From: Desemzia sp. RIT 804
Lineage (GTDB): Bacteria > Bacillota > Bacilli > Lactobacillales > Carnobacteriaceae
Assembly (NCBI RefSeq): GCF_016892605.1
Contig: NZ_JAFEMV010000001.1
Span: 186,001 to 250,000, forward strand
Direction of reading: 5' to 3'
Length of the DNA: 64,000 nucleotides
This document shows positions 28,817 to 38,459 of the stretch, piece after piece (the first letter of the stretch is position 1; each line of letters starts with the position of its first letter). The notes beneath the pieces were generated by a model. That model searched no databases. It saw only the letters and a program-made list of their open reading frames with translations, and had not been told where the DNA came from. The translations under genes and the position numbers were made by a program.

Positions 28817-28902
28817 GTTTTTGAAGCTTATATAAAAATAATACACTCATCTTTTGCGTATAGTATAAGAAATAAATAGTCATAACTTAGGAGTGTATAG
28901 AT

Positions 28903-30087
28903 ATGTTTGTAGCATTGAATGTGGAAAATCAGCATATAACTGCAGAACAAGCAGAAAAAGAGAAAGAAAGAGAAAATGCTGCTACTTTTTTCTGTCCAGG
29001 CTGTCGTAAACCAGTTTTTCTAAAAAATGGAAAACATATGCAAGCTCATTTTGCTCATTATACTCAAAATAATTGTTCCATCTTTTCAGAAGGAGAAACA
29101 GAAGAACACTTATCAGGGAAAAAGATATTGTTCGATTGGTTTAAAAAACAGAATATCCCCTGTCAACTCGAGGCGTATTTGCCTGAGTTGAAACAAAGAC
29201 CTGATTTACTAGTATGGACAACAGATAAGCATCCCGTTGCTATAGAGCTTCAGTGTAGTTCTTTATCGATAGAAAAAATGATTGAGCGAACAGAAGGGTA
29301 CCAAAAAAATGGATATGAAGTTATTTGGATCGCAGGTAGTAAATTTAAACTGAAAAAACAAGTGACACCCTTCCAACAACTGTTCCTAAGAAACAAACCA
29401 ATGTTGGGACTCTATTTTGTTAGTTTGAACGTTGAAAAGAAACAAGTTGAACTTTATTCTCACATTTCTTTGCGTCAACCGGGTCAGTATCCTAAAGTTC
29501 AAAAACAAAGCATGCCATTAAATAAACTTAAATTTTCGTTTGGGAATCCTGTAAAATCTTTCAAATATCTTAAAGGGCAGAAAGAGTCAGATTTTTCTTT
29601 TTTAAAAAGCCATGAGTATTTGATCAAAGGACGCATTTATCAAAATCCAAAAATGGTAGAATTTCAAAAATATATTTATTATCATGGGCAATCTCTTATT
29701 TCATTGCCAAGAGAAGTTTACATACCTATTAAAAATGAACTATTGATCAGAACTATTCCGCATTTTTGGAAGCTGATTGTTTTAGAATGGATAGAAGCAA
29801 AAGGAGTAGGAACTGTTTTTTCAAAAAAAGATATCAATAAAAAAATTACGGAAATGAAAACTAAAAAAGAAATCGAATTTTTTTATTCTCCATGTCTGTT
29901 GGATAAATTTAAAGAAGTCTTTTTATATCAGTATTTATTTTGTTTGGTGGAAAGCAACCTGTTAGCATCTCTTTCTGCAACAGAATGGGTCGTTCTTAGG
30001 GTACCCCATTATTATCGAAATGAAAGAGAGAAACTACAAGATTTTGAAAAGCTGGATTTAAAAAAAGAATTGCTACCTTTAAAATGA
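28903..30087 (+). CDS. coiA: Competence protein CoiA-like
   Basis: 394 residues. CoiA acts in natural transformation in streptococci and bacilli after DNA uptake. The N-terminus has a zinc-type CPGCRKP with HFAHYTQNNC further on, then the nuclease-like core RPDLLVWTTDKHPVAIELQCSS, which carries PD-(D/E)xK-type acidic residues. TTAGGAGTG precedes the ATG. No ComX-type promoter box was recognised. Presence of coiA does not show that the strain is competent; no uptake genes lie in the window. Confidence 0.9.
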   Translation: MFVALNVENQHITAEQAEKEKERENAATFFCPGCRKPVFLKNGKHMQAHFAHYTQNNCSIFSEGETEEHLSGKKILFDWFKKQNIPCQLEAYLPELKQRPDLLVWTTDKHPVAIELQCSSLSIEKMIERTEGYQKNGYEVIWIAGSKFKLKKQVTPFQQLFLRNKPMLGLYFVSLNVEKKQVELYSHISLRQPGQYPKVQKQSMPLNKLKFSFGNPVKSFKYLKGQKESDFSFLKSHEYLIKGRIYQNPKMVEFQKYIYYHGQSLISLPREVYIPIKNELLIRTIPHFWKLIVLEWIEAKGVGTVFSKKDINKKITEMKTKKEIEFFYSPCLLDKFKEVFLYQYLFCLVESNLLASLSATEWVVLRVPHYYRNEREKLQDFEKLDLKKELLPLK

Positions 30088-30190
30088 ATAATAAAGATGT
30101 AAAAGTAATAAGAAATTTAAATGATGAGACTTCATTTATAGAAAAATTATGGTAAGATTAAAAAGTGATGAAAATTTAGGAGGTCATATC

Positions 30191-32011
30191 ATGAGTGAAA
30201 CGAATAAATTACCGAAAAGAAATGAATTACCTGAAGAATTAACTTGGGATTTAACAGTTATCTTTCAAACGGACACTGAATTTGAAAAAGCTTATCAAAG
30301 TGTAGAGTCCAGTTTATCAAAGATCACGAGTTACAAAGGAAGATTGCAAGAGAGCCCAGAAGTTTTTCAACAAGCTATTGAAACATTGTTAGAGATTTCA
30401 AATAATTTAGAGACTGTCTATGTTTACGCTCATTTAAAAAATGATCAAGATACAGCTGATTCTAAGTATCAAGGAATGTATGACTCAGCATCTTTACTAG
30501 CTTCAAAAGCAGGAGAAGCAATGGCTTGGTTTGAGCCTGAAGTCCTTGAATTGTCTGAAGCTCATTTATCTAGTTATTTTGATAAAAATAAAGATTTAGA
30601 ACTATACCGTCACTTTATCAATCAAATGACAGACAATCGTGAACATGTATTATCAGCTAACGAAGAAGCACTGTTAGCTGGAGCAAGTGAGATTTTTGGG
30701 GCTTCAAGCAAAACGTTTAGTGTGTTAAACAATGCCGATATTCAGTTCCCAGTAATCAAAGATGAGAATGGAGAAGATGTCCAACTATCTCATGGAGTTT
30801 TTGGTGAATTGCTGGAAAGTACTAATCGTTCTGTTCGTGAACAAGCCTTTAAAAAATTGTATAAAGTGTATCAAGGACTAAAAAATACTTTCGCTAGCAC
30901 GTTAGGGTCTAATGTGAAATACCACAATTACAATGCAAAAGTACACAATTATGGTTCAGCACGAGAATCAGCCTTATCAAACAATCATATTCCTGAGTCA
31001 GTACATGATAACTTGCTGGAAGTTGTCGGAGAAAATCTATCTTTATTACATCGTTATGTGGCGCTTAGAAAAGAGTTGCTTGGTTTAGATGAATTACACA
31101 TGTATGATATGTATACACCAATCACTGGTGAAGCTGGAATCAAATACACTTATGACGAAGCAAAAGAAGAAACATTAAAAGCACTTCAACCGTTGGGAAA
31201 AGAGTATGAAGCTGTATTAGAAGAAGCTTTCCAAAACCGTTGGATCGATGTTGTTGAAAATAGCGGAAAACGCAGTGGGGCATATTCTTCTGGAGCCTAT
31301 ACTACAAATCCGTATATCTTATTGAACTGGCACGATTCTTTAAACAATTTGTATACTTTAGTTCATGAGTTAGGCCATAGTGCCCACAGCTACTTTACGC
31401 GGGGCAACCAACCATATGTTTATGGAGATTATTCCATTTTCTTAGCAGAGATTGCTTCCACCACAAATGAAAATATTTTAACAGAATATTTATTGCAAAC
31501 AGTTACGGATCCTAAAGTTCGCGTCTACATTTTAAATCATTATTTAGATGGATTTAAAGGTACAGTATTCCGTCAAACTCAGTTTGCTGAATTTGAACAT
31601 GCGATTCACGAAGAAGCAAGTAAAGGAACACCTTTAACTGCAGAATTCTTAACTAATTATTATGGTGATTTAAATGCTCGTTATTATGGACCTGCAGTTG
31701 AAAAAGATCCTGAAATTGCTTACGAATGGTCTAGAATTCCACATTTCTACTATAATTATTATGTATATCAATATTCTACTGGTTTCTCTGCTGCAACAGC
31801 TTTAGCAGATAAAATCATTAATGGTGAAGAAGGTGCTTTAGATAAGTATCTGACATACCTAAAATCAGGAAACAGTGATTACCCGATCGAAGTCATGAAA
31901 AAAGCTGGGGTAGACATGACAGAAAAAGATTACATTCAAAAAGCAATGAACGTTTTTGAAAGACGCTTAAATGAACTAGAAACGCTGGTAAAAGAATTAA
32001 AAAACGCGTAG
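30191..32011 (+). CDS. pepF: Oligoendopeptidase F
   Basis: 606 residues from the ATG at 30191, with AGGAGG at 30178-30183; an in-frame ATG at 30149 is upstream of the binding site. PepF is a cytoplasmic M3 zinc peptidase that cuts peptides of about 7-17 residues. The HExxH motif is LVHELGHSAHSYF, with the third ligand in FLAEIASTTNE. The coiA-pepF-spxH order matches Bacillus. A terminator-like hairpin follows at 32047-32104. Confidence 0.95.
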   Translation: MSETNKLPKRNELPEELTWDLTVIFQTDTEFEKAYQSVESSLSKITSYKGRLQESPEVFQQAIETLLEISNNLETVYVYAHLKNDQDTADSKYQGMYDSASLLASKAGEAMAWFEPEVLELSEAHLSSYFDKNKDLELYRHFINQMTDNREHVLSANEEALLAGASEIFGASSKTFSVLNNADIQFPVIKDENGEDVQLSHGVFGELLESTNRSVREQAFKKLYKVYQGLKNTFASTLGSNVKYHNYNAKVHNYGSARESALSNNHIPESVHDNLLEVVGENLSLLHRYVALRKELLGLDELHMYDMYTPITGEAGIKYTYDEAKEETLKALQPLGKEYEAVLEEAFQNRWIDVVENSGKRSGAYSSGAYTTNPYILLNWHDSLNNLYTLVHELGHSAHSYFTRGNQPYVYGDYSIFLAEIASTTNENILTEYLLQTVTDPKVRVYILNHYLDGFKGTVFRQTQFAEFEHAIHEEASKGTPLTAEFLTNYYGDLNARYYGPAVEKDPEIAYEWSRIPHFYYNYYVYQYSTGFSAATALADKIINGEEGALDKYLTYLKSGNSDYPIEVMKKAGVDMTEKDYIQKAMNVFERRLNELETLVKELKNA

Positions 32012-32046
32012 TGAGATGATTGTTTGTCTTTATTAAAATAATTGTT

Positions 32047-32104
32047 AAAAACTCATTCTAAATTTTGATGATACCTTTCATCAAAATGAGAGAATGGGTT
32101 TTTT
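32047..32104 (+). terminator. pepF terminator
   Basis: A two-part hairpin: outer AAAACTCATTCT with AGAATGGGTTTT, inner ATTTTGATGA with TCATCAAAAT, then a T-run. Confidence 0.8.
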
Positions 32105-32248
32105 GTCATTATTTATTGTGTCCTCAACAGGGAAGAGTTCAAAGATTTATTTTTGGTTCAACTTTTTTAACGAAGAAAAAAGACTTCGATTGATTGGAAT
32201 CAAAGTCTTAAGAGATGATAGCAAGAAATGTGCTGTTAGAATAAGGAA

Positions 32249-32887
32249 TTAGTTCAGAACTCTTAATGATGGAAAAACATTTTTTTCAATAACGGTATCC
32301 AATTGATTTGGAGCAATAGAATATAAGTTATTCAATAATGAGTAAGAAACTTTATTTTCTAGTAATAAACCATATTCATACATAGAATCATTAAACATTA
32401 CACAAGAAGGAGTCGTTTCAATGTTCATTTCACGAGCAACTTTTTGATCAGATGAGAAAGTTGTTTTAACAAAGTCAGAAGCTTTGTCTTCAATAAACAT
32501 TGGAACATCGATTTTTGTTTGTTCTGCAATTTCTAGAATCAGTTCTTCAGAATAAGTGCGGTTTTGGTTAAATACAGCATCTTGTAAATCCAATAAGAAG
32601 TTGCGTCCTTTTTTCTTACCTTGCATGGAAGCAGCAATAAAAGATAAACACATGTCATAAGTTTGAGAAAACAGTTTGTTTCTCATATCTAAATCTTTTT
32701 CTGAAAGATTATTTTTGTACATGTAGTGATTAAAACTTGGTAAGTTTAAAAGCGGCAAAATATGAAGTTTGACTTTTTCTTGTCTAGTTTTTGTGAACGT
32801 TAGTATATTTTGAATATTTTCAAAGCTGTCTTTATCCATAGGGTTAATAAACAAATAAAATTCAATCATTTGGTTTGTAGTAAGCAT
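32249..32887 (-). CDS. spxH: SpxH/YjbH-type ClpXP adaptor
   Basis: 212 residues with a DsbA-like fold. In Bacillus this protein delivers Spx to ClpXP for degradation. The N-terminus MLTTNQMIEFYLFINPMDKDSFENI has NPMD where some relatives have a Cys-containing CxxC-like motif, so no thiol active site is visible there. A conserved ETTPSCVMFN segment lies near residue 160. AAGGTGA precedes the ATG. It lies in the spx-mecA-coiA-pepF-spxH order but on the opposite strand from pepF. Confidence 0.85.
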   Translation of the reverse strand: MLTTNQMIEFYLFINPMDKDSFENIQNILTFTKTRQEKVKLHILPLLNLPSFNHYMYKNNLSEKDLDMRNKLFSQTYDMCLSFIAASMQGKKKGRNFLLDLQDAVFNQNRTYSEELILEIAEQTKIDVPMFIEDKASDFVKTTFSSDQKVAREMNIETTPSCVMFNDSMYEYGLLLENKVSYSLLNNLYSIAPNQLDTVIEKNVFPSLRVLN

Positions 32888-33083
32888 TCATCTTCACCTT
32901 ACATTTTGTATTTTTTTGTGCCTATTCTTTGTGGCAACATAGACACTTTATCAAAAAAATAAGGAAATTAGTAATTGACTGAACTGAAAACAAAAAAAAG
33001 TTGACAGCCTTGTAACAAACTTGCCACAATTCATGCGAAAAGACTGTTAAATCAATGCTTAGTTTAAGCCACAAGTTATGAAG

Positions 33084-33662
33084 TTATTTTTCTAGAGCGT
33101 CTTTCATACGAGCTATTTTATTTTTTCCGATTCTCCGGGGAAGGTGATGTGTGCTTAGAAAGTTGTTAAAAAAAGCTATTCCGCTTTCATGGTCAGGGGC
33201 TTCGTATTCCAATTCATAATCAGTTTTGCCAACATATGAACTTTTGTCTAAGACAATCAACCCTTCAAGAATCTTCTTTTCAAAGCGTACGGTCTTTAAG
33301 GAACCAAAACAATATAAATCGCTCACAGCTACACCTATTTCAGAAAGTTTGTTTCCTACAGCCCCATCTGATTTAATCATTTGATGAGTGATATGATAAT
33401 AGGCTTCTTCGAGTGACAATCTATCTGTTGTTTCTAGCAAATGAAGACCAAAGGGTGTCTTTAATGTTAATTCTGCTGTTGTTGGTAAAATCCGTATTCT
33501 AAGTCCCGCATTTAAATTTTTTAATGCTTCTGTATGTGTATCGAAATAATAATTCTCTTGAGTAAAAAAATCCGTTTGTTTCGCACCTAATGAATGGAGT
33601 AAAGATAAATATTCTGTTTCGGTCAATAAGTTTTTAAATTCAATTTCTAGTTCTTCACTCAT
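33084..33662 (-). CDS. CYTH domain protein (YjbK-like)
   Basis: 192 residues. The N-terminal ELEIEFKNLL is the ExExK signature of CYTH (triphosphate tunnel) enzymes, followed by the basic and acidic strands that line the tunnel (RIRILPTTAELTLKTP, ELEYEAPD). Family members act on triphosphates or bind nucleotides and metal ions; the substrate here is unknown. AAGGAGTG precedes the ATG on its strand. It lies next to relQ, divergently, as yjbK does in Bacillus. Confidence 0.88.
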   Translation of the reverse strand: MSEELEIEFKNLLTETEYLSLLHSLGAKQTDFFTQENYYFDTHTEALKNLNAGLRIRILPTTAELTLKTPFGLHLLETTDRLSLEEAYYHITHQMIKSDGAVGNKLSEIGVAVSDLYCFGSLKTVRFEKKILEGLIVLDKSSYVGKTDYELEYEAPDHESGIAFFNNFLSTHHLPRRIGKNKIARMKDALEK

Positions 33663-33826
33663 ATAATCACTCCTTATTTGATTTATTCTGGTTAATCCGT
33701 CTAAATTATTTTAACACAGAATAAGGTTACATGAAGTTTCTTCTTTAATTGAAAATATGGTAAACTAATAATATTGAAAGCTTATGAAAGCTTAAAAGAC
33801 AAGAAACAATAAAGAAGGTTGTTGCT

Positions 33827-34414
33827 ATGATTGAAAATTGGACTGAGTTTTTGTCTCCGTATTCACAGGCTGTAGAAGAGTTGAAAGTGAAACTAAGAGG
33901 AATACGCAGACAATACCATGCGGAAAATATACATAATCCAATAGAATTTGTTACAGGAAGGGTCAAGCCTGTCGACAGTATTTTAGGTAAGATGAAATTA
34001 CGGAGTATTTCGTTTGAAAACTTAGAAAACGAAATGCAAGATATTGCGGGGTTACGTATCATGTGCCAATTTGTAGATGATATACACGATATAGTAGCAT
34101 TGATCCAAAAACGAAAAGATATGAAAATCATAGAAGAAAAAGATTATATTTTACACAAGAAAGATAGCGGGTATCGCTCGTATCATATTATTGTAGAATA
34201 CCCTGTTCAGTTGATAGAAGGAGAACAAAACGTCCTAGTGGAAATCCAAATACGAACACTAGCGATGAATTTTTGGGCAACAATTGAGCATTCATTAAAT
34301 TATAAATACCAAGACGACTTACCTGAAGATCTGAGAGTACGTCTCGAAAGAGCAGCTGAAGCAGCGTTTAGATTAGACGAGGAAATGTCGCAAATCAGAG
34401 GAGAAATTCGATAG
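33827..34414 (+). CDS. relQ: Small alarmone synthetase RelQ
   Basis: 195 residues: a single RelA/SpoT synthetase domain without a hydrolase domain, as in RelQ/YjbM. It makes (p)ppGpp and related alarmones from GTP or GDP and ATP. RVKPVDSILGKMKLRS, DIAGLRIMCQFVDD and the EIQIRTLAMNFWATIEHSLNYK region are the synthetase motifs. The start at 33827 has a weak AAGAAGGTTG site. It begins a run with nadK and the pseudouridine synthase gene, as in Bacillus (yjbM-nadF-yjbO). Confidence 0.94.
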   Translation: MIENWTEFLSPYSQAVEELKVKLRGIRRQYHAENIHNPIEFVTGRVKPVDSILGKMKLRSISFENLENEMQDIAGLRIMCQFVDDIHDIVALIQKRKDMKIIEEKDYILHKKDSGYRSYHIIVEYPVQLIEGEQNVLVEIQIRTLAMNFWATIEHSLNYKYQDDLPEDLRVRLERAAEAAFRLDEEMSQIRGEIR

Positions 34415-34479
34415 GATTTTTTTATGTTTCTTCATATCTATAGAGGACAGAAAAATTTTTGGCCATAAGGAGGGCAACT

Positions 34480-35292
34480 GTGAATATAGGGATCGTAAGT
34501 AATGAAAGCGAAAAATCAGTTGCATTGGTAAAGCAATTTCGTGAATTAGCTGTAAAAGCTAATTTGATATTAGACAATAAAAATCCAGATGTAGTTGTGA
34601 CGGTAGGAGGAGACGGGACATTACTATCTGCTTTTCATCGCTATGCCCACATGTTGAATCAAGTTCGATTTGTAGGTGTGCATACGGGGCACCTAGGATT
34701 CTATACGGACTGGCGGGATTACGAAATCGAAGAACTCGTTGAGAGCTTAATAAGAGATAAAGGAGAAAGTGTGAGTTATCCTTTACTAGATGTTTCTGCA
34801 ACTTACCAAAGCCGAAAAGAACCTTCTCACTTTTTGGCTTTGAATGAATCTGCGATCAAGCGCGTCGATGGAACAATGGTTTGTGACGTTTATATAAAAG
34901 ATGAGTTTTTTGAACGTTTCAGAGGAGATGGTATGTGCATTTCAACACCAACAGGTTCAACAGGATACAACAAATCTGTCGGAGGGGCTGTTATCCATCC
35001 CCGTATCAATGCTATACAAATCGCGGAAATAGCTTCGATAAATAATCGAGTATTTCGGACTTTAAGCTCGCCGATGATCATTCCTACTGATGAATGGTTG
35101 ACTTTGAAACCAGTGACTTCTGAAGGATTCGTCTTGACTATAGACCATCTTACGTCATCTGAGAAAAATGTTGTAGAATTATCTTATCGTGTGGCAAAGG
35201 AAAGAATTCATTTTGCACGCTACCGCCACACCCATTTTTGGAACCGCGTAGAAGCAGGATTTTTAGGAGCGAAACAAAAATATGATTTTTAA
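34480..35292 (+). CDS. nadK: NAD kinase
   Basis: 270 residues from a GTG at 34480, which has AAGGAGGG at 34467-34474; an earlier in-frame TTG at 34459 would place that ribosome binding site inside the gene. It makes NADP from NAD and ATP. The motif TVGGDGTLLSAFH, the NESAIKR segment and STPTGSTGYNKSVGGAVI are characteristic. It is transcribed after relQ and overlaps the start of the pseudouridine synthase gene by 11 bases, so the two are probably coupled. Confidence 0.95.
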   Translation: MNIGIVSNESEKSVALVKQFRELAVKANLILDNKNPDVVVTVGGDGTLLSAFHRYAHMLNQVRFVGVHTGHLGFYTDWRDYEIEELVESLIRDKGESVSYPLLDVSATYQSRKEPSHFLALNESAIKRVDGTMVCDVYIKDEFFERFRGDGMCISTPTGSTGYNKSVGGAVIHPRINAIQIAEIASINNRVFRTLSSPMIIPTDEWLTLKPVTSEGFVLTIDHLTSSEKNVVELSYRVAKERIHFARYRHTHFWNRVEAGFLGAKQKYDF

Positions 35293-36187
35293 TTGGCAAT
35301 ACAAGGAAGAAGAACCGATTCAAGTAAAAACTTTTTTAAAACAGCAAGGCGTTTCAAAGGGCTTACTAGCTCAAGTGAAATTTCAAGGCGGCAAAATAGA
35401 AGTAAATAATGAAGAAACAAAGTCTATCTTTAAGCTGTCATTTAACGATGTAGTCCAAATTACGGTTCCGGATGATGAGGGAACAGCGAGTATCGACTGT
35501 TCCGACTTGCCGATCAAAATTGTTTTTGAAGATGAGCATTTTTTGATTGTCGATAAACCAGCTGGAGTTGCTTCTATTCCATCAAATGTTCATCTTAAAG
35601 ATACTATGGCTAATCGAGTGAAAGGGTATTTCAAACGAAAAGAATACTCCAATAAAGTAATTCATATCGTTACTCGACTAGATCGTGATACATCTGGCTT
35701 GATGTTTTTTGCGAAACATCGCTATGCTCATGCTTTGATCGATCAAGAGTTGAGAAATAAACAAGTGATCAAAAAATACACAGCTATTGTATCTGGACAT
35801 TTGAAAAAACAACATGGACATATAGATGCGCCGATTGCCCGTACTGATGATTCTATCATTACACGAAGAGTACATGAGAGCGGAAAATCTGCCTTAACAG
35901 AGTACTGGGTCAAAGAAGAATTTGAAGAGCATTCATTAGTGGATATTCAATTGCATACTGGACGTACCCATCAAATAAGAGTCCATTTTAGTTCGATTGG
36001 TTTTCCATTAATTGGAGACTCATTATACGGAGGGAAAGAAAACGATTGTTTGCAACGACAGGCTCTGCATTGTCGAGAGGTATCTTTTTATCATCCGTTT
36101 TTAAAGGAAAGGATCATTCTGATAGCAGACTATCCTAAAGATTTCCAAATATGGAGATCGCAACAGATTCACAGTCTCACCTCGTAG
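35282..36187 (+). CDS. RluA-family pseudouridine synthase (YjbO/RluD-like)
   Basis: 301 residues. It converts uridine to pseudouridine in rRNA. An S4-like N-terminal domain (about 15-75) precedes the catalytic domain, which has HIVTRLDRDTSGLMFFAKH with the active-site Asp in RLD, and the later LHTGRTHQIRVHF. The start overlaps the nadK end. The exact target base in 23S rRNA is not shown by sequence; the gene order points to YjbO. Confidence 0.92.
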   Translation: MIFNWQYKEEEPIQVKTFLKQQGVSKGLLAQVKFQGGKIEVNNEETKSIFKLSFNDVVQITVPDDEGTASIDCSDLPIKIVFEDEHFLIVDKPAGVASIPSNVHLKDTMANRVKGYFKRKEYSNKVIHIVTRLDRDTSGLMFFAKHRYAHALIDQELRNKQVIKKYTAIVSGHLKKQHGHIDAPIARTDDSIITRRVHESGKSALTEYWVKEEFEEHSLVDIQLHTGRTHQIRVHFSSIGFPLIGDSLYGGKENDCLQRQALHCREVSFYHPFLKERIILIADYPKDFQIWRSQQIHSLTS

Positions 36188-36202
36188 AAAGGAAGAAACA
36201 AC

Positions 36203-37564
36203 GTGAAAGAAAATTTTGAGAAATTAGAAGATAAATTACAATTTTTAAAACAATATTTAGCAGACGGCGATATCAATAATTTTAGAAGATATTTTCTTTC
36301 ACTGCATACTTATGATCAGGGACAATTTTATTTGTCTTTGGTAGAAGAAGAAAGAAAACGGATGTATAGTTTTCTTTCTCCTGAAGAGATGGCGGATTTA
36401 TTTGACACCATAGAAGAAGACGAAAAATTTATAGAAGATTATTTACAAGAAATGAATATCCAATATGCTGCGGATATGTTGAGTGAGATGTATACAGATA
36501 ATGCTGTTGACATTCTGAACCAGTTGGAGCAAGAACAGCAAAAAGAATTCCTGGATTTGATGCCTCTTGAAGAAGCAGAAGAAATCAGCGATTTATTAGT
36601 ATATGAAGACAATACTGCAGGGTCTATCATGACTACTGAATTTGTGTCTATCTCAGCAAACCAAACAATCAAAGAAGCTTTAACAGAAGTAAAAAAACAA
36701 GCTGAAGAAGCGGAAACAATTTATTATTTATATGTGACAAATACCAAGAGACAACTAGTAGGTGTATTGTCTTTAAGAGACCTGATTACTCGAAAAGATG
36801 ATGAATTGGTAGGGAATGTAATGGGAACACGCTTGATATCTGTAACAGTAACGGATGATCAGGAAGAAGTTGCTCATGCTATTCGAGATTATGACTTCTT
36901 AGCGGTTCCTGTTATTGATTTAGTGAATCGTTTAGTAGGTATCATTACAGTCGATGATATTATTGATGTCATTGATGAAGAAGCGACTAGCAACTACTCT
37001 GGTTTGGCTGGGGTAGACGTTGATGAGAGATCGGAAAACCCTTTTGTTGTAGCTTCTAAACGGTTGCCGTGGTTAGTGACATTATTATTTTTAGGAATGG
37101 GTACCTCTACGCTTATCAGCAATTATGAAATCATGGTGAGTGAAGCCAGTATTTTAGCAGTTTTCATTTCACTGATTACAGGAACTGCCGGTAATGCTGG
37201 AACACAATCATTAGCTGTAGCTGTTCGAAGACTAGCTGAAAAAGAAGAGCGCCAAAATAGAACAGGTCGAATGATTTGGGGAGAGCTCTCCTCAGGGTTG
37301 ATTACGGGATTTGTTACTGGGATCACTGTTTTCTTATTGATCGGTATTTGGCAATCGAATTTTGTGTTGGGTCTTGTTATTGGAATAGCAATGTTGTTTG
37401 CTATTACCATGGCCAATCTAGCAGGCAGTTTGATACCAGTTTTGATGGATAAGTTAGGTTTTGATCCCGCTGTAGCTAGTGGACCGTTTATTACAACATT
37501 GAGTGATCTGACCAGTGTGTTTATTTACTTTAATATCGCTGCTTATTTTTTGAATTATCTGTAA
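36203..37564 (+). CDS. mgtE: Magnesium transporter MgtE
   Basis: 453 residues from a GTG at 36203 with GAAAGGAAG upstream. MgtE is a Mg2+ channel gated by internal Mg2+. The N-terminal superhelical domain covers about 1-130, two CBS domains about 130-265 (TAGSIMTTEFVSIS, VPVIDLVNRLVGIITVDD), then five membrane segments with GTAGNAGTQSLAVAVRR. It follows the relQ-nadK-pseudouridine synthase genes by 15 bases and may be read with them. No M-box leader was seen. Confidence 0.94.
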   Translation: MKENFEKLEDKLQFLKQYLADGDINNFRRYFLSLHTYDQGQFYLSLVEEERKRMYSFLSPEEMADLFDTIEEDEKFIEDYLQEMNIQYAADMLSEMYTDNAVDILNQLEQEQQKEFLDLMPLEEAEEISDLLVYEDNTAGSIMTTEFVSISANQTIKEALTEVKKQAEEAETIYYLYVTNTKRQLVGVLSLRDLITRKDDELVGNVMGTRLISVTVTDDQEEVAHAIRDYDFLAVPVIDLVNRLVGIITVDDIIDVIDEEATSNYSGLAGVDVDERSENPFVVASKRLPWLVTLLFLGMGTSTLISNYEIMVSEASILAVFISLITGTAGNAGTQSLAVAVRRLAEKEERQNRTGRMIWGELSSGLITGFVTGITVFLLIGIWQSNFVLGLVIGIAMLFAITMANLAGSLIPVLMDKLGFDPAVASGPFITTLSDLTSVFIYFNIAAYFLNYL

Positions 37565-37610
37565 TTCAGACTTTTTTATTTCAACTGTCAGTCTTCGCGG
37601 TGTTTTAAAA

Positions 37611-37661
37611 AATAACCACAAAAGGATCGAGCTAATACGGCTCGATCCTTTTGTGGTTATT
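37611..37661. terminator. Bidirectional terminator between mgtE and the GNAT gene
   Basis: A 22-bp perfect stem, AATAACCACAAAAGGATC plus GAGC with its complement, and a 7-base loop. It separates convergent genes. Confidence 0.9.
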
Positions 37662-37697
37662 ATAAAGATTAAGAATATAGCAACTAATCAGTAGCGA

Positions 37698-38138
37698 TCA
37701 ATCCTTTAATTCTTTCTTCATTGAATGATGAGGTATTCCAGCGTCCATAAAACCTTCACTGTTAGTTACTTGGAACCCTAATTTTTCATAAAACGGCATA
37801 GCATAATCTTGTGCATCAAGTATCATGGATTGTCCATCCATTTCTGTAGTATAGCGTTCTACTTCTTGCATCAATTGAGCGCCTAATTGTTGCCCACGCA
37901 AATCAGAGTCCACGGCAACTCGTTGTATTTTATATATTTTTGGAGATTTTTCATAAATTCGAGCAGTAGCAATAGCGTTATTGTTGGAATAGCCGACAAC
38001 ATGAAGAGTCTTGCCTTCTAATTCATCGATCTCTAACTCCATTGGTACTTTTTGTTCTTCTACAAAAACTTTCTTACGGATGTATAATGCATCTTTATAT
38101 ATAGTAGATTCAAGATCTGTTGTCCATTCGAATTTCAT
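37698..38138 (-). CDS. GNAT family N-acetyltransferase (YjcF/ElaA-like)
   Basis: 146 residues from the ATG at 38138; a longer frame to 38186 adds 16 residues with an unlikely start. GNAT enzymes move acetyl groups from acetyl-CoA to amines. The acetyl-CoA site is RVAVDSDLRGQQLGAQLMQEVE, and the C-terminal ILDAQDYAMPFYEKLGF is typical. VFVEEQKVPMELEIDELE matches the ElaA/YjcF subgroup. The target is unknown. Confidence 0.85.
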   Translation of the reverse strand: MKFEWTTDLESTIYKDALYIRKKVFVEEQKVPMELEIDELEGKTLHVVGYSNNNAIATARIYEKSPKIYKIQRVAVDSDLRGQQLGAQLMQEVERYTTEMDGQSMILDAQDYAMPFYEKLGFQVTNSEGFMDAGIPHHSMKKELKD

Positions 38139-38459
38139 TTTTGTCAGCCCCATTTTTTTTATTATTTGATAATTAGGGTAACACAATCAGATAAAAAGAA
38201 CAATTCAAATAAAATGGTACAGGTAGCTGTTAAATTTATTGTGGAGATTTTCAGTATTGATGAAACAAACTATACCAATCTGAGATGAAAAGATAAATCG
38301 ATAAAGAAAAAGAAATGAATTAGGTGAAATATTGATTGAATTAACAAAAACAACACAAAAAAGCGTACTATATAATATAGAAAAGATTTTTCAAAATGAT
38401 AAAATGATATATAAATAATAATAGCTCAATAAAATAGAATATTAAGGAATGTGAAATGT

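Noticed and set aside
28818-28902. ComX-type promoter box before coiA
   Set aside because: No TACGAATA-like box is present; only a generic TATA-like stretch is seen.
36188-36202. M-box riboswitch for mgtE
   Set aside because: Only 15 bases lie between mgtE and the gene before it, and the upstream sequence is coding.
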